64,000 nucleotides of DNA from Atherinomorus stipes (Eukaryota > Chordata > Actinopteri > Atheriniformes > Atherinidae). This document shows positions 40,008 through 60,999 of this stretch, in pieces. The notes under the pieces are model-generated. The model made no database searches, was not told the DNA's origin, and saw only the letters and a program-made list of their open reading frames with translations. The position numbers and the translations under genes were made by a program. The stretch is taken from the NCBI GenBank assembly GCA_023101725.1, contig JALJCO010008621.1, forward strand, positions 1,533,001 through 1,597,000. The letters are read 5' to 3'. Each line of letters starts with the position of its first letter. Within the stretch, counting starts at the first letter, position 1.

Positions 40008-40262
40008 AAAAAGGAATTTTTTTTTAGATTTAAAAAATAAAAAAATAAAAAAAATAAAAAAAATTTTTTATATCTTTAAAAAATTTGTTTGAAAAAAAAA
40101 AAAAATAGGAAAAGGGGGGAAAAGAAACAAAAAAACCAAAAAAAAGGGGGAAAAAATTAAAAAAAAAAAAAATAATATTAACACAAAGGAGGGGGGGGGG
40201 GGGGGACAAAAAAGAACATAAAGAGAAAAAAAGAAGGAAAAAAATAAGGGGGGGGTTATGGA
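40008..40262. repeat. Anomalous low-complexity A/G region
   Basis: About 250 bases of A runs, T runs and G runs up to 17 long, with almost no ordinary sequence. Simple repeat or assembly artefact. Confidence 0.7.
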
Positions 40263-40356
40263 AGGGAAAAAAATGTCAAACATAAAGTGACATATATTAG
40301 ACTGGGCGCTGATTGAAATATTATATTGTAGCTGTATCTCCAAGATAACAATGTGG

Positions 40357-40635
40357 AGAGGGACCCAACTGCAGTCACAATACGTCACCATATATCCAAT
40401 CCATGCCGGAAGTCCCAATCGCAAGTTTCTCTTTCATGTAACTTACTAAAATTTAATCCTACTCCTGACCCTTCTCCTAACCCTAACCACCCGACTACAC
40501 TAAACGCATCTGTTTGCAAGCCGCAGATAGATACTCTTGGCGGTGTTTAACTAACTTCCACATGAGACTTCCTGTATGGATTGGATATATGGCGGCGTCC
40601 TTGTCGGTCATTGTAACTGCAGTTGGGTACTCTTG
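40357..40635. mobile_element. TIR element with 9-bp target duplication (Mutator-like?)
   Basis: The left end ACCCAACTGCAGTCACAAT with CCATATATCCAATCCAT and GGAAGTC is mirrored at the right end (GACTTCC, ATGGATTGGATATATGG, ATTGTAACTGCAGTTGGGT). The 9-mer ACAATGTGG flanks both sides (40348-40356 and 40636-40644); nine bases is typical of Mutator-like elements. About 280 bp, no coding capacity. Includes CCTAACCCTAACC in the middle. Confidence 0.65.
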
Positions 40636-41312
40636 ACAATGTGGGCCACCAGGAAGTCAGAGAGCTCAGAAGTCTTGAAAAAGACGCAAGCACAAACAGC
40701 AACCTGATTATTTTTGGATTCCTGCCTTGAAAAGATTAAGAACTGCGAAAGGTAGTTTTTACAACTAACTACTGATTTAATTCTTTAAAAAGTAATTTAG
40801 TTACTTTAATGATTATTGCTCAAGTTTCGAAGGAAGTTGGATTACTAGTTACTTTATGATAGTTAAATAAAAATGACAAAAATGCAAATTGTTCTTTTAG
40901 CCTTTACTTCACTGAAAGTGTTCTCAGCATTAAAGCAGTGTTTGGTTTTACACCAGCCACTTGGACAAATCTATCTGATTACTGGTTTGGAAAAGCTAAC
41001 AGAGTGATGGTTAGTTAGAGCTCCCAGCATGCACCACATCATTGAATGAGGTCTTATATTCAGTATTTTTTTTTTCTAAAATAATATTAACTTTTATTCT
41101 ACAAAGTCGAGTTTCAGTAGATAAAAGTCGCTGCATGCTTCTGATTCTAGAAAGTTTCTTCAGCACTGTGAGTGAGAAGGTGTGTTCAGTCTAATAATAC
41201 CATGGCCTGCAGACACATACATATTCTCTAACATACAATGAAGTGCAACAAAATCTTACCCTCACTTTTTCTTTGGCGGTAAGCATCTTAGCATCTTTCT
41301 ACATGCTGGGAG

Positions 41313-41941
41313 TAGGGATGGGCGAAACTGAAATTTTTCCTGTCGATACGATACCCGTACTTTTTTTTATTAATACCGATATCAATTTCAATACTTTTTG
41401 TCCCCATAAAAAAATGATATGATTTTACAGTGCATGAATATATTAAATACAAGGGCAATATCGGATATAAATAAAGCTTGAGAGCAGAAGTACTGGAAAG
41501 AAATGTTTTTAAAACAACAATAAATCATATTAATAATAAGATTAAAAACTTCTATCAAATGACTAAAGTACAGGTTATATGTAATTTAAATTTATTCAGT
41601 GGAAAATGTTCAAATATAAAATATAATCGTAATATCATAAATTTACCAAAACATAATGTGCAATAACCCGCATTAAAGTGCTGAAACTTACCAAAACATC
41701 ATCATCACTAACAGAAGCAGCATCATCATGACATCTGATAGGCTACCACCATCATGTGACACAGAAGCTAGAATCTAGCTGCTTTCACATCATTTTATTG
41801 CCTAAAACTATGAGAAGTGGAAATAAATTGCATGTTTTGTATCTGTACAATGGCATTGCAATACTCAAAAAAGTATCGATTCCGATTTTGTCTGGCTGGT
41901 GTCGAAGTCTTGACTCCAGGGTATCGTTACACCCATCCCTA
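41313..41941. mobile_element. hAT-type MITE, 629 bp, with imperfect 8-bp duplication
   Basis: The ends TAGGGATGGG and CCCATCCCTA are inverted, with CGATAC/GTATCG motifs on the inner sides. The flanking octamers GCTGGGAG (41305-41312) and GCAGGGAG (41942-41949) differ by one base. No transposase frame was found. The surrounding TTACTAAGTAATCAGTTACT-type sequence (to about 42092) looks like another repeat into which it inserted. Confidence 0.7.
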
Positions 41942-44154
41942 GCAGGGAGTAACACATGTAAGTTAATAAGATAAATATTAAAGTAACTGTAATCTGATTA
42001 AAGGGGGAAAATGTAATTTGATTGCTTATTACTTGAAAATGTAATCAGATTACTGTACTCTGTTACTAAGTAATCAGTTACTGGCATCCCTGGTAGCATT
42101 ATAATCTTGCACACATGCAGTCATACCTGAAAATATTTATTACACAAGAGGCAATAAAATCCATTAAAGGCTGTTTTCACATCAATGTCCAGCCCTTCTC
42201 ATCCCAGTTTTAATCACTGCTGTTTGTCAAAGCTCCTGTTGTTTCTGAAAGTTAAACAATGTATTCATTAGCTTTCTTTCAGGTCCGCATGTCAGATATC
42301 TGCTGTTACATGCCAACAGAGTAACTATGTTGCTTCATTGAAAAAAACAGTTGACTGGTGTTTTCATCTTTATTGCACTAAGCAGCCAACCCAATCCATT
42401 CTGACCAAAGTATTGGTTCAGTACTGCGGTCTGGTGGGAAGCGATTGGACCTGCACACTGACAGCAATATACACTCTACCAGCTATAGGAGGGATTCATT
42501 TGAATGGCCATCATGTGAAAAGAACTGTCATACTGTATTATGCTCTATAAAGAAATTAGCCTTAACTTCAATATTACAGAAGATGTTTCATAAAAAATGC
42601 TCATACTTAAATGAAAGCATTTAACTGCACCTTCTATTCTAACACCCTCAGGCGAAGGCTAAGATCACCAGACTTCACTGCCTGTGCCTGTAAATATTAC
42701 ATTCTGATATTTTAGAAACACAAATCTTCCTCAGATCTTTTATTATATTTGATTATGTGCTTTTGTCACAACAAACTAAAGTTCAGGAGTTGCTTTAGCA
42801 CATTAATAGTATGCATGCATAATATTCTTCCAGAGTTTCTCATAATAGGAATATTGACTGAGTAAATACTGAAGCTCTGAAACACGAATGTTTCTCTTTA
42901 GCCTACGCTCACACGTGCTTCCACACACTTATTGTGTGTGTTTTAGAGTACAATTAATATAAATTGCAGGGTGCTGGACAGAAATGTTAAGTACAATGAC
43001 CGTCAGCAACATTCCTCCTTCTGTTGCTCTGTGTCCCTACATCCTTTCTTTCTCCTTCAGTCTCAGTTCTGGCTCTCCTTCCCTCTTTCATTTTCCTTTC
43101 TCATCCCTCCTTCATGCTTTCTCTCACACAGACACGTACACACATACACACACATGCTCTCCCTTTCTTCAGCCTCCTCACAGTCCAGATGGCCTAGCTG
43201 CCCCCACACTCACTCCCCCACATACACTCACTCCATGCTCTCCACCCCACTCCTCCTCTCCCCATACGGGAACAGTACTCCCTTTCGAGGTGTAAGCCCT
43301 ACCACCACCACTTCCCCTCCTCCTCAAGAAAAAAGAAAAACAAAAGAAAAAAAAATCACCTCTGCCATTGTACTCGTATTCACAACCCGTACACACACCT
43401 CATCACAAATGCACATAGATACTCTTCAACACATCTCTGTCCTTCCACAGTCCACAGGCTTCCATACGCCCACTCACACACACTGACACAGAAGATCTCG
43501 TTCAGAAATCTCTGCTTCTGCAGCACAATGACTGATGGGAAGGGATCCGGGTACTGTAGGTGTGATACGTGGCTCAGATACACCGTAATCAGATCAGATC
43601 ATGGCTGAGCTTTTATATTTACTGATCTATTTATTTTAGGTGTTTCATGCTTTTCATTAAGTCACTTCTGACCACGGGGAGCGTTTGAGAATGAACTTAC
43701 AGTCATCTTTTAGCGGTGATTCAGCTGTTGCTAAGCGCAGGCTGAATCTACAGAACGTCTCACAATGAGATGCACACGGTTGTGCAGTTAGTTCCAATCT
43801 CGAGAAGAGAAGCGCCGTCTGGTTGTGCATCTCATTGCCGCGACCCTTCGATGAGTTCAAAGCTACTTGAAAGCAACAATTGCTCAAGCACCAGCATGCC
43901 TTGTAATGCTAACTTATTTCATAATTAGCCTGCCAGAGGTCAGAGATGGAGCAGGCCAGAGGAAGATACGGACTTACAAAGACAATCAAAGCAGGGAAAG
44001 GTATGAGGCAAAGGACTATTGTTGGAGAGTGTGTGTTTGTGTGTGTGTTAACTGGACAGGGAATGAAGGGGAAAGAGCAGAGTTGGTGCATGAATATATT
44101 CTAGGGCTTGGGGAGGTGGTGTGAGGGGGTGTAGGCCAAAGGAGGAGGAGGAGG

Positions 44155-44300
44155 AGGGTGTGGTTAACGGTTATAGCGCTCACAGGAAGCCGTGAAGCAG
44201 GGAAAGGGGAAGTGAACCACCCCCACGCTGTTCCAAGGCCGCGGTGGTGCTATACTCAAGATTGGAACTAACTGACCTCAGCTCACAGCGCTCACCACAC
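44155..44300. promoter_or_regulatory. GC-richer island with RUNX- and ETS-like motifs
   Basis: Contains TGTGGTTAA (44159-44167) and GGAAGTGAACCAC (44208-44220), that is RUNX-like, ETS-like and inverted RUNX-like sites within 62 bases, in a non-coding island with CpGs. Functional status unknown. Confidence 0.2.
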
Positions 44301-45821
44301 CTTTAAACCCTCTTACACACACACGTACACACAGATAGATGCATAATGCATGGTCACTGACTGAAGCAGCTCTGGTGTCCGCCATGTTTGTTCAGAAACA
44401 AAACACAGAGCTGTCGTCTCCGTCTTCTTATCATTTGTGCTTTGCTTAGTATTTTTAGAACAAGGACCATGTGGATGGTCTGAAGCTAGAAATGTGAGCT
44501 ACCATGTTGTCAACCGTTTTACAAAACAGTTTCTACATTAATGTTGACACACAGTTAATGAAACTACAGAATCACATGAAAACAATGAGAAATCCTTCAT
44601 GAAGACGTTTCCTCACAATGTTTGCTGTTAAATGTATTCAGTGTTTAGATAAGAGCAGCCACTTATTTTTCTTTTTTGTGTTAATGCGTTGAAATTGTGT
44701 CAGCTTGTAAAATGACTGTCTGTTCTTAACTCTTTATGCATACATTACTTAAAAAAAAACTGGAATAAAAATTTCCACTTTCTAATATTGTCATTTATGA
44801 CTATATTAGATATATCGAAAGTATTTCATTCATTTATTTGTTTTATTTTGATAGCTGTTAAATATAATAGGTTTATATTACTACAGGTGAAAGGGGAAAT
44901 GGGCTGATTTATTTATTTATTTAAAGTGAAACAAGTTAAATGTCACTTGATAATTACTCACAGTAAGACAGACATTTTTGAACCTGTGTAAAACAATTCA
45001 ATTTGTGCTTGAAAGCTAAATTTTGCTAAAAGAAAAATCTGAGCTCTGGATGTAACCACACCATATTAGATTTAAAAGTTTTACTGGTGTCTTCTTGTTT
45101 ATTGGCATTTGTGAAAAATATTATGTGAATCAGGCTTTCATTAAGATGTAAGAAAACAGCTCTTTGAATACCTTCAAATTGTAGATAATTTGGATAAAAC
45201 TATAAAATGTTTATGGGAGTGCTGTGAAGAATTCTGAATATTCACATTCATTTTTTTTTCATAAAAAGTAAAAGAAATTTAAAGAATCTATGTGCAAGTG
45301 AAAATTTTATTTATTTGCTACCTTAATACCACGTCTCCAGTTAATGTGTCTTGCAAAAATTACACATATGCAATATTTATGTAACAACATAACACACTTT
45401 AAACCCACCTACACATATAAACCACACACACACATTTTCACCACCACCATTTATCATTTTGGACTCATGATTTTGTTTTCATGTAATATGCAACTGAAAA
45501 TCAGTAAAGCAATAATTATAAAGTAACATAATTTTCAAGGTATTGTCTTCATACATAAAAACCACATATATGAAAATCTTGCACACCAGAAGGTCACCAG
45601 GGAAGTCGTTTCTGTCCATTAACACGTAAAAAAGGGAATAATTTCATGCTGTGTATTTCAAATCATTCTATTGAAGAAATTTAAAGTTGCAACACCTCAT
45701 CTAATAAGGCCAGATTTGCCAAAAATCCAAGGCTGATCTAAACTTCCTCACTGCCGGTCGGCCTGAGCTGTACCCCAGCCATACGTTCACAGTTGGACAC
45801 CATATTCTGGCTTTTTGGTCC

Positions 45822-46009
45822 ACACACACACACACACACACACGCACACACACACACACACATCTTCCCTCCCATCCAAATGACTGCAGGCAACGTGGCT
45901 ATAACACGGCAACCCTGGTCAGCTAACTTACACACAGAATGCTGTGGAACAATGAAGGTTAGAAACAGGGGAGTTGACGTGCATACACACACACACACAC
46001 ACACACACA
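45822..46009. repeat. Two (CA)n microsatellites
   Basis: CA runs at 45822-45861 (one G interruption) and 45984-46009, separated by about 120 bases of ordinary sequence. Confidence 0.93.
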
Positions 46010-46229
46010 ATGCACACTAATTATACTGATGCAGCCCATGTCACACTTGCAGCAATAATTCAGGATTTTTTAAAAATGTATTTTCTTGAAGATTTTTATT
46101 CTTTTAAATGACTAGAGTTAACATTACAAAAAGTAGATTAAAAAAAAAAAAAGGTAAAACTCCTTCCTGAAGATTAAAGTTGTTGACCAGTGAGGATGCT
46201 CATTATGTTACCCTGGTGACCTGGTTTAA

Positions 46230-46540
46230 TTTCTCCACAGAGAGCTGCATTTTTAACTGACCCTTAACCCAGATGAAAGAAAGGTCATCGTGGTTTTGCA
46301 GTCTTCTGGTTCGTTTTGTTGGCGAGCTTTTTCCTCTGAAAGGGCGTTCGTAAAATCCGTTTTCATGAGCAAGACAAAGCTGGTGTGACTACATTTGGCC
46401 GTAACACGATTGTCCAGATGCAATTATTGAGGACTACACTAAAGACTTGGCAGAACTAACAATGGATGCATCTTTGCATTGTCCTCTAATTATTGACGCA
46501 GTTCTGAGAGTCTACACCCAGCGAGATTTCAAAACTTAAT
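46230..46540. other. Non-repetitive island, possible conserved non-coding element
   Basis: Balanced composition, no long ORF and no TIR. It stands out from the AT-rich low-complexity flanks. Nothing specific was recognised. Confidence 0.2.
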
Positions 46541-48269
46541 CAGCCCTTTAAAAAAAAAAATCACAAGGTGCATAATTCTAACCCAGTCTGTACAAAAAAC
46601 TGAAAAAAACCACACATCCAAATTTATTCATACAAAAATATGGAATAGCCAGAAAATGCTGAAACATCTTGAAAAGTCCATCTGTTTTGCCTGTCAGTGT
46701 TTCTGCATCATTTTTCATATCCTTTTAGGAGTAATGGAAACTGCTTTCTTTCTCTGAAAAACTGGTGCAGGGATGGTGGGAAACATAAAGACATAGAGAT
46801 CATTGGACCAAATATAACATGAAAGCTAAAAAAGATCTGATTAGATAAGTTCATTTTCATTTCGATTCTTACTAATTTGCACTTGCAAATTTGAGATCAT
46901 GTTACATTTTGATGTCATAAGAGGTCAAAATATGCAGCAATATCGCTTTTACCCGCTGCATCCCAACGTACCTGACTTACCAAAATTAAGAGTGACTGTC
47001 CTGGAAACAGTTCAGAAAAGAAAGAGACAAACAAGAGAAAATTTAACAAGCAATGAAATCAAACAGATTTTTTTCACCACTATTTATTAGATATCTTGCA
47101 GATGCTACACTTTAAAAATAATCATCTGTTCAACAATTACAGGACAGAAAAACGTGCTTCTAAAATATTTGCACAGACTACCCATACCCACTCATAATTA
47201 TATCACTTTTTTGGAAGTTTAAAACATCTTTCATGTATAACAGATTTTAATGCCCACTGCAACTATGTGGACATTTGAATCGAAAACCAGCAACACTCTC
47301 ATTTTGCTTTAGAGGTTTGAATATAGTTGTGCAACCGTAAGATCTGTGTAACTCCTGCTACATTACACAGACTTTAAAAAGCTAATTAAAAGCAAACAAA
47401 GGATTTTTTTCTTTTCCTGAAAAAAAAGTCAATCAACATGTCTTTGTTATTAATTTCTAGTAAACTTGTCAAAATTGTTAAACATCCAGAAACAAAATTC
47501 AGTGCATTGTAATTTAATATGTGGCCATGCATCCTAAATGGTTTGTGCAGAATTATTCATACAATAGAGAAAATTCATGCAGATTTTCTAAATTCTTTGA
47601 TTTGCTTGCATTGACAAAGTTATTCATATACACCCAGAAGAAGATAAAAGATTATTGGCCAAATCTTTTCTTAGAGGATCACATTTTTGGATTGCAGAAA
47701 CATTTCAGAACAGAATCAGCATTTTGTCTCAGTGGCTGAAAAATAAGCAAAGGCGAAACATTATGTAGGTGTAATCTGAAAGCAGCATTTGAGCCAATCT
47801 ATAAAGTTTATTAAAGATTTCAAGACTGATATCATCATCCCCAAGGGCATTAAAACAGAATTAGTGAAAAGGTGATTCAGGTGATTTATCTTATAGATTA
47901 AAATCAAAATTAGCTTTATTAGGCACAGTAATTTCCACAAGCAACAGTAATTGTCTCAGGACACTGGTTAATGCAACCATTGCTCCCTCTACTGGTTATT
48001 AAGTATTTACTCTTGTTGCACATCAACAGTCAATATTTCTGTTTAAAATGAGGAAACCGAGCCAAATTTTATTTATGCTGAAAATTGACACAATTGACAC
48101 ACACAATTCTGATTTTGAACAGGATATTTACTTTCTGGCACCTGGCAAATTTTACCAGTATATTGTATAATAAAGCCTACTTATATGCTTTATTAATGTA
48201 TCATACAAAATATGTCTGAATATCAGTGCCTGATTTTTTTTCTTTTGTGCTCCTCCACATACTCTGCAG

Positions 48270-48473
48270 AGCCGAGTTAGCGTTTCATGGGCTGACGAAC
48301 CTGAGATTGAGCCTGAAATCACCATTCTCAGGTTGGACAGTCCTAGAAAGAACCACTCAAAGGTTAAAGAGCAACCGGTTGCTTGGTTCTGGCCGCTCCG
48401 CGCGCAGCATCACACTGATGGCAGATGTCCTGACAAAAATAAAACCACTTCATTAAAAAAAGATGTGAAATAG
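48270..48473 (+). CDS. Candidate terminal exon of an unidentified plus-strand gene
   Basis: A long pyrimidine run with CTGCAG (acceptor at 48268-48269) precedes an open frame of 67 codons ending in TAG. The first 30 residues read SRVSVSWADEPEIEPEITIL and then RLDSPRKNHS. The segment is GC-richer than its flanks, and an AATAAA lies at about 48438. I recognise no family and could not find a matching upstream exon. The other plus frame is also open, so this may be a conserved non-coding or repeat-derived piece; only the exon-like layout is seen. Confidence 0.22.
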   Translation, partial: SRVSVSWADEPEIEPEITILRLDSPRKNHSKVKEQPVAWFWPLRAQHHTDGRCPDKNKTTSLKKDVK

Positions 48474-48553
48474 GTTTTTCTTAAAAAACAAACAAAAAAA
48501 CAAAATATATATATTTTGAGAGCATGCAGCATCTGAGCGATAATCTGGAGGAT

Positions 48554-48564
48554 GTTGCTGTTTC

Positions 48565-48617
<53 letters not shown>
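48554..48617. repeat. (TA)n microsatellite
   Basis: Interrupted TA dinucleotide run. Confidence 0.9.
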
Positions 48618-50611
48618 ATTTGGATGAAAAAATGCTAAGTTTTACTTTGTAGCTGTGTAAAAATTTTAAATAATATTGTTATCCACAGTGGTAATCCCAA
48701 TCATCTAAAGGCTGTTTCATCTGGGCTTTTTTTTTTTCTAATTATCGACCACAAAATTTCTTAAAGTGTCTGCTCAAATACTACTACGGGTTTTTAAAAT
48801 CATATTTTTCTTTGCTTTTCACTTTTTTGTTGTTAATCTGTTATCAATTACATAAATTTTTGTTATTTTTCATTGTGAGCAGCCTGCTTAAGATTTTGGC
48901 GCCAAGAACAAACTTAAACATAAAACAGAGGAAATTTGCTTTGAAATTTACAATGATCCAAACAACAGTGATTGTCATTCATTTTTACTTCAGCCTTTCA
49001 AATTTTTTTTCATTCTGGTAAAACATAAAACTTTTTCCACTTAAGAGAAGCTCATGTTCTACTAATCTAGTGGTAAAATTCCAACAGCGACAATCATTTT
49101 GAACAAAATAATGATATAAGAGATTTGCGCCAAATCTCTATAATAAAAAAGCCATACACAGTATATAAAGATATCTCATCTGGCTCGCTGCTGTTTGCTA
49201 ACTCGCTTGAAACTTCTCACAGAGCAATTAAACACTCATCCTGAGCTTAATGCACAAACTGCATCTCTTACTAAAAACATCTAAATCACTCTAGCCTGGC
49301 TTTATGAGGGCAGCTCATTCTCTCTGAGTTTTAACTCTTGTGATAAACAATGCAGATGGAGAATGCATGACACACTCATGCATACACACACAGAACAAGA
49401 GAGTGAAAGGAGAACGCGAGGGAGAAAGGAAAGACAATATTTCCCCCCTCTTCAACAGGCTAATCTAAACCCTTTTTACATGATTCAGAAATACTTCATC
49501 TGAATAATTCATCCTCAACTATCAGCACTAAGCTGCTGCTCTGATGGCCTACGGCTCTTAACATGTACAATCCAGACACACTCACATCCTGATAGGACAT
49601 TAATCAAACAAACAACAAATGTAAAAACTGTTTTTTTCATGTTTCATCAATAACCATTATACTACGGAAAATTACTGCAGGCTTGAAGTCTCATTCGGTC
49701 TAACTTTCTAACTCTGCATGCTTCTTACCCACATGGCAGAGCTTGCGACTCCTCACTCCCATGCAGGCCAGCCAGATAGGAAGACAATCTTCATCATGTT
49801 AAAGTTGAGACCAAAAGAAGGCAGATTAGAGGAGAGCAGAGCAACCTGGAGCACAAGCTGATGACATGAGGATGAAAAAGCAGCACAGATCGCTGAGTTA
49901 AAACGGCCACTCCTGCTTTCTTCACCAGGCTGTGACCTCATCATGCTCTATGCTACCAATGGAGATGCAACTCACACACACACTGAGTGACACACAGACA
50001 CACCATCTTCCTGTTTGTCAGTGCCGGTGGTGAACTTTCCACTGACATCTCCATTTATATAAGGTTTTCATGCATTTTGTCATGAAGAATGAACTGCATC
50101 TGCAATCTAAATGTATTCAAGCAAACGGCATCAAAATGTCACAAAGGAGAAGCAGGAAAATGTGTCAGTTTATTTCAGATTTTTCTCATGAGAATCAAAG
50201 GGCAGATGTTTTAAACTCTGATAAGTAAATGAATAAAAGCTGTGAAGTATCGCTGCACATAAAAGAGCAGATCATTAGCAGCACGCTGCTGCTGAGCTTT
50301 GTGATATTCTTAGCTTTTGCTCGTCTTTTCACCGCCCCCCATGCAGCCTCCTTCAGAAAAAAATATGCTTTTTGTGTGTCAACATCTGCCCAACAGGGCA
50401 TTGGTTTGTAATTGTCCGTTGGCCTCATGAGATGTGTGTCAATCATACTTTAGTGTGACTGACATCTTGACGGCTGTCAGGGTGATAATTATGGAAAGTG
50501 ATGGAAGATATCAAGGTTACTTTCCATGAGAAGAGGACAACCACAATATCCTTCCTGTTCATCTTTACAATGCAGGTAATGTGTCTGTGTTGAAATGTTT
50601 GATTTTACATA

Positions 50612-50651
50612 TACACACATATATATATATATATATATTTATTCATATACA

Positions 50652-50723
<72 letters not shown>

Positions 50724-50740
50724 TGTATATATATATATGC
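50612..50740. repeat. (TA)n microsatellite, long
   Basis: Two TA runs, the longer about 70 bases, just beyond the likely end of the uckl1 transcript. Poly-Ile/Tyr frames are shadows. Confidence 0.95.
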
Positions 50741-50844
50741 ACAATATTCAGCCACGGGGAGAAGTCTGCTTTATTATGTTCTGTTCTGTGCATTGGGTTT
50801 AACACTTGGTTATAACCTTTAACAAAAATAAAACAGTGTGAGCT

Positions 50845-52243
50845 GATCAAATTTATATATTGCACTTTTATTCAATATAAAAAATAAACATGCAAACATT
50901 GTACATTCAGGCTGGGAAGCTGCAAACACAATCGCCTGATCTCAGAACAGAAAGACAGTTGTAATCAGCAGTGAGAACAGGGGATTTAATGGAAACGCAT
51001 TGACTCGTTAACTTTAACAACTTGTTACTAATATGACACAATGCAAAAAGCTCCTTCTATTATAAATGTATTGTAAAACACTGAAATTCCAATAAGTTAA
51101 GATAACTATAATTACAGCGAAGAGATATAATGACTTTGTGAACATCACAGAAACATGGTATCAAAAAAATCTCCGAGTGCAAGTTCATTTCTGGCAAATT
51201 GTTGATATTTTTCAACAATAAGAACAAGGCAATATTAATAAATCCCCATCTTTAAAAGATGTTTTTTTATTTCAACATAGCTACTGAATAAAAAGATCAG
51301 GCACACTATGGAAACTTTCTGACTTGTAGATATTTCAACTTCATCCAGCTCAACAGCCCCTTTTAAACAATCAAACCTTTCTACTGCATAAAGAACAGAA
51401 GCATATATCAGGATGCATGAGACTGAAAAAAAGACTTCATCTTTGTTTGCTTAATGAAGATGGCCCATTTCACAGCAACAAAAAGATGCACGACTTGCCT
51501 GCTGACTGGTCAAGTCTATCCACAGTAAAAAAAGAAATATGAAAATGAAGGACATTTAGCATAAATACACACCCTAAGTACATACTTGAAGCTGTAAAAT
51601 AAAAAAAATCAGTTTTGAACATCCTTTTCAGGTGGTTTAATCAGCATCCACGGAGAAGGAAAAAGGTGAATGAGAGAAAGCTAAAAAAGAAAAGAAAAGA
51701 GACAGGTACACCCACACATTTTCCGAGTGAATGGTCCTTCAGAAAGTGCTCATGGCCATGGAAGTAGAGCAACACAAGTTCATGTTTCAATTTTACTTTT
51801 GTGAAAGTTGTGAGGAAGAAGGTATGGAAAAAACTAAAAGAAAATTTTAAAAGCTTGACTGTTGTTCTTTCACGTCATGTGCAAATTCACATTTAGATGT
51901 GCTGTCCACAGTACACGGCTTAAGGCTGGATTAACTCAAAACACACCTGCAAATTTTCAAGCGATTGTCACAATTTGAGCATCAAAATAAAAACAAGAAC
52001 CTAAAAAAATGCTGTACAAATAAAAATATCTCAGACTTCACAACAATAACATTCACCATCAGCATTCCCATTTGATTAAATATCACTAAAAACTGAAACC
52101 ATACAGTAGCAACGTCACCATATTCTGTTTTCAGTTCCTTTTTCAGGTCAGTCCTGTTTGGCCCTTGATGGGTGCAAATTTTGGCCAAACATTTTTTCCC
52201 CTGATGGGGGCATAGCTCTGAATCAGTAAATATAGCAGAGGCA
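50845..52243 (-). other. uckl1: Likely 3' UTR of uckl1
   Basis: AT-rich, no ORF of interest, directly after the stop codon and ending at a poly(A) signal. The extent is inferred. Confidence 0.5.
50867..50872 (-). terminator. uckl1: Likely distal poly(A) signal of uckl1 (AATAAA)
   Basis: AATAAA on the minus strand about 1.37 kb after the stop codon; cleavage would be near 50845. A nearer AATAAA on the minus strand at about 51266-51271 is an alternative. Confidence 0.45.
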
Positions 52244-60779
<8,536 letters not shown>

Positions 60780-60999
60780 CTGTGATAGAAAATTGACAAA
60801 AGGACTGTGAGTGACGCTGTCATACATTACAAAAGTGCAATTTTAAAATGTCATTGCATATTACAGACTAGCCTGGTACACCAGTCTGACCAACGCTATG
60901 TATGAGATACACGGCGGGACTTTACAGTATGTCTGTTTCGGCAACTCAGTTCTCTAACCAAAACAGTCAGAACAGCAGCCGCAGAGGAGCGACGATTTA

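Larger units (their letters stand above)
26300..50840. other. Intergenic interval between zbtb46 (candidate 5' end) and uckl1 (3' end)
   Basis: No open frame on either strand resembles a known protein. Contents are AT-rich unique sequence, microsatellites, purine tracts (30600-30720, 34260-34640), TIR elements (29673, 40357, 41313) and a few GC-richer islands. In human, other genes lie between ZBTB46 and UCKL1 (e.g. TPD52L2, DNAJC5); no DnaJ or TPD52 motif was noticed here. Confidence 0.5.

Noticed and set aside
42971..43486. 171-residue plus-strand Ser/Thr/His-rich ORF
   Set aside because: Open only because the strand is C/T- and CA-rich; no motif, start context or splice signals that would support a gene.
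50581..50865. Ile-Tyr repeat ORFs
   Set aside because: Translation of a (TA)n microsatellite.
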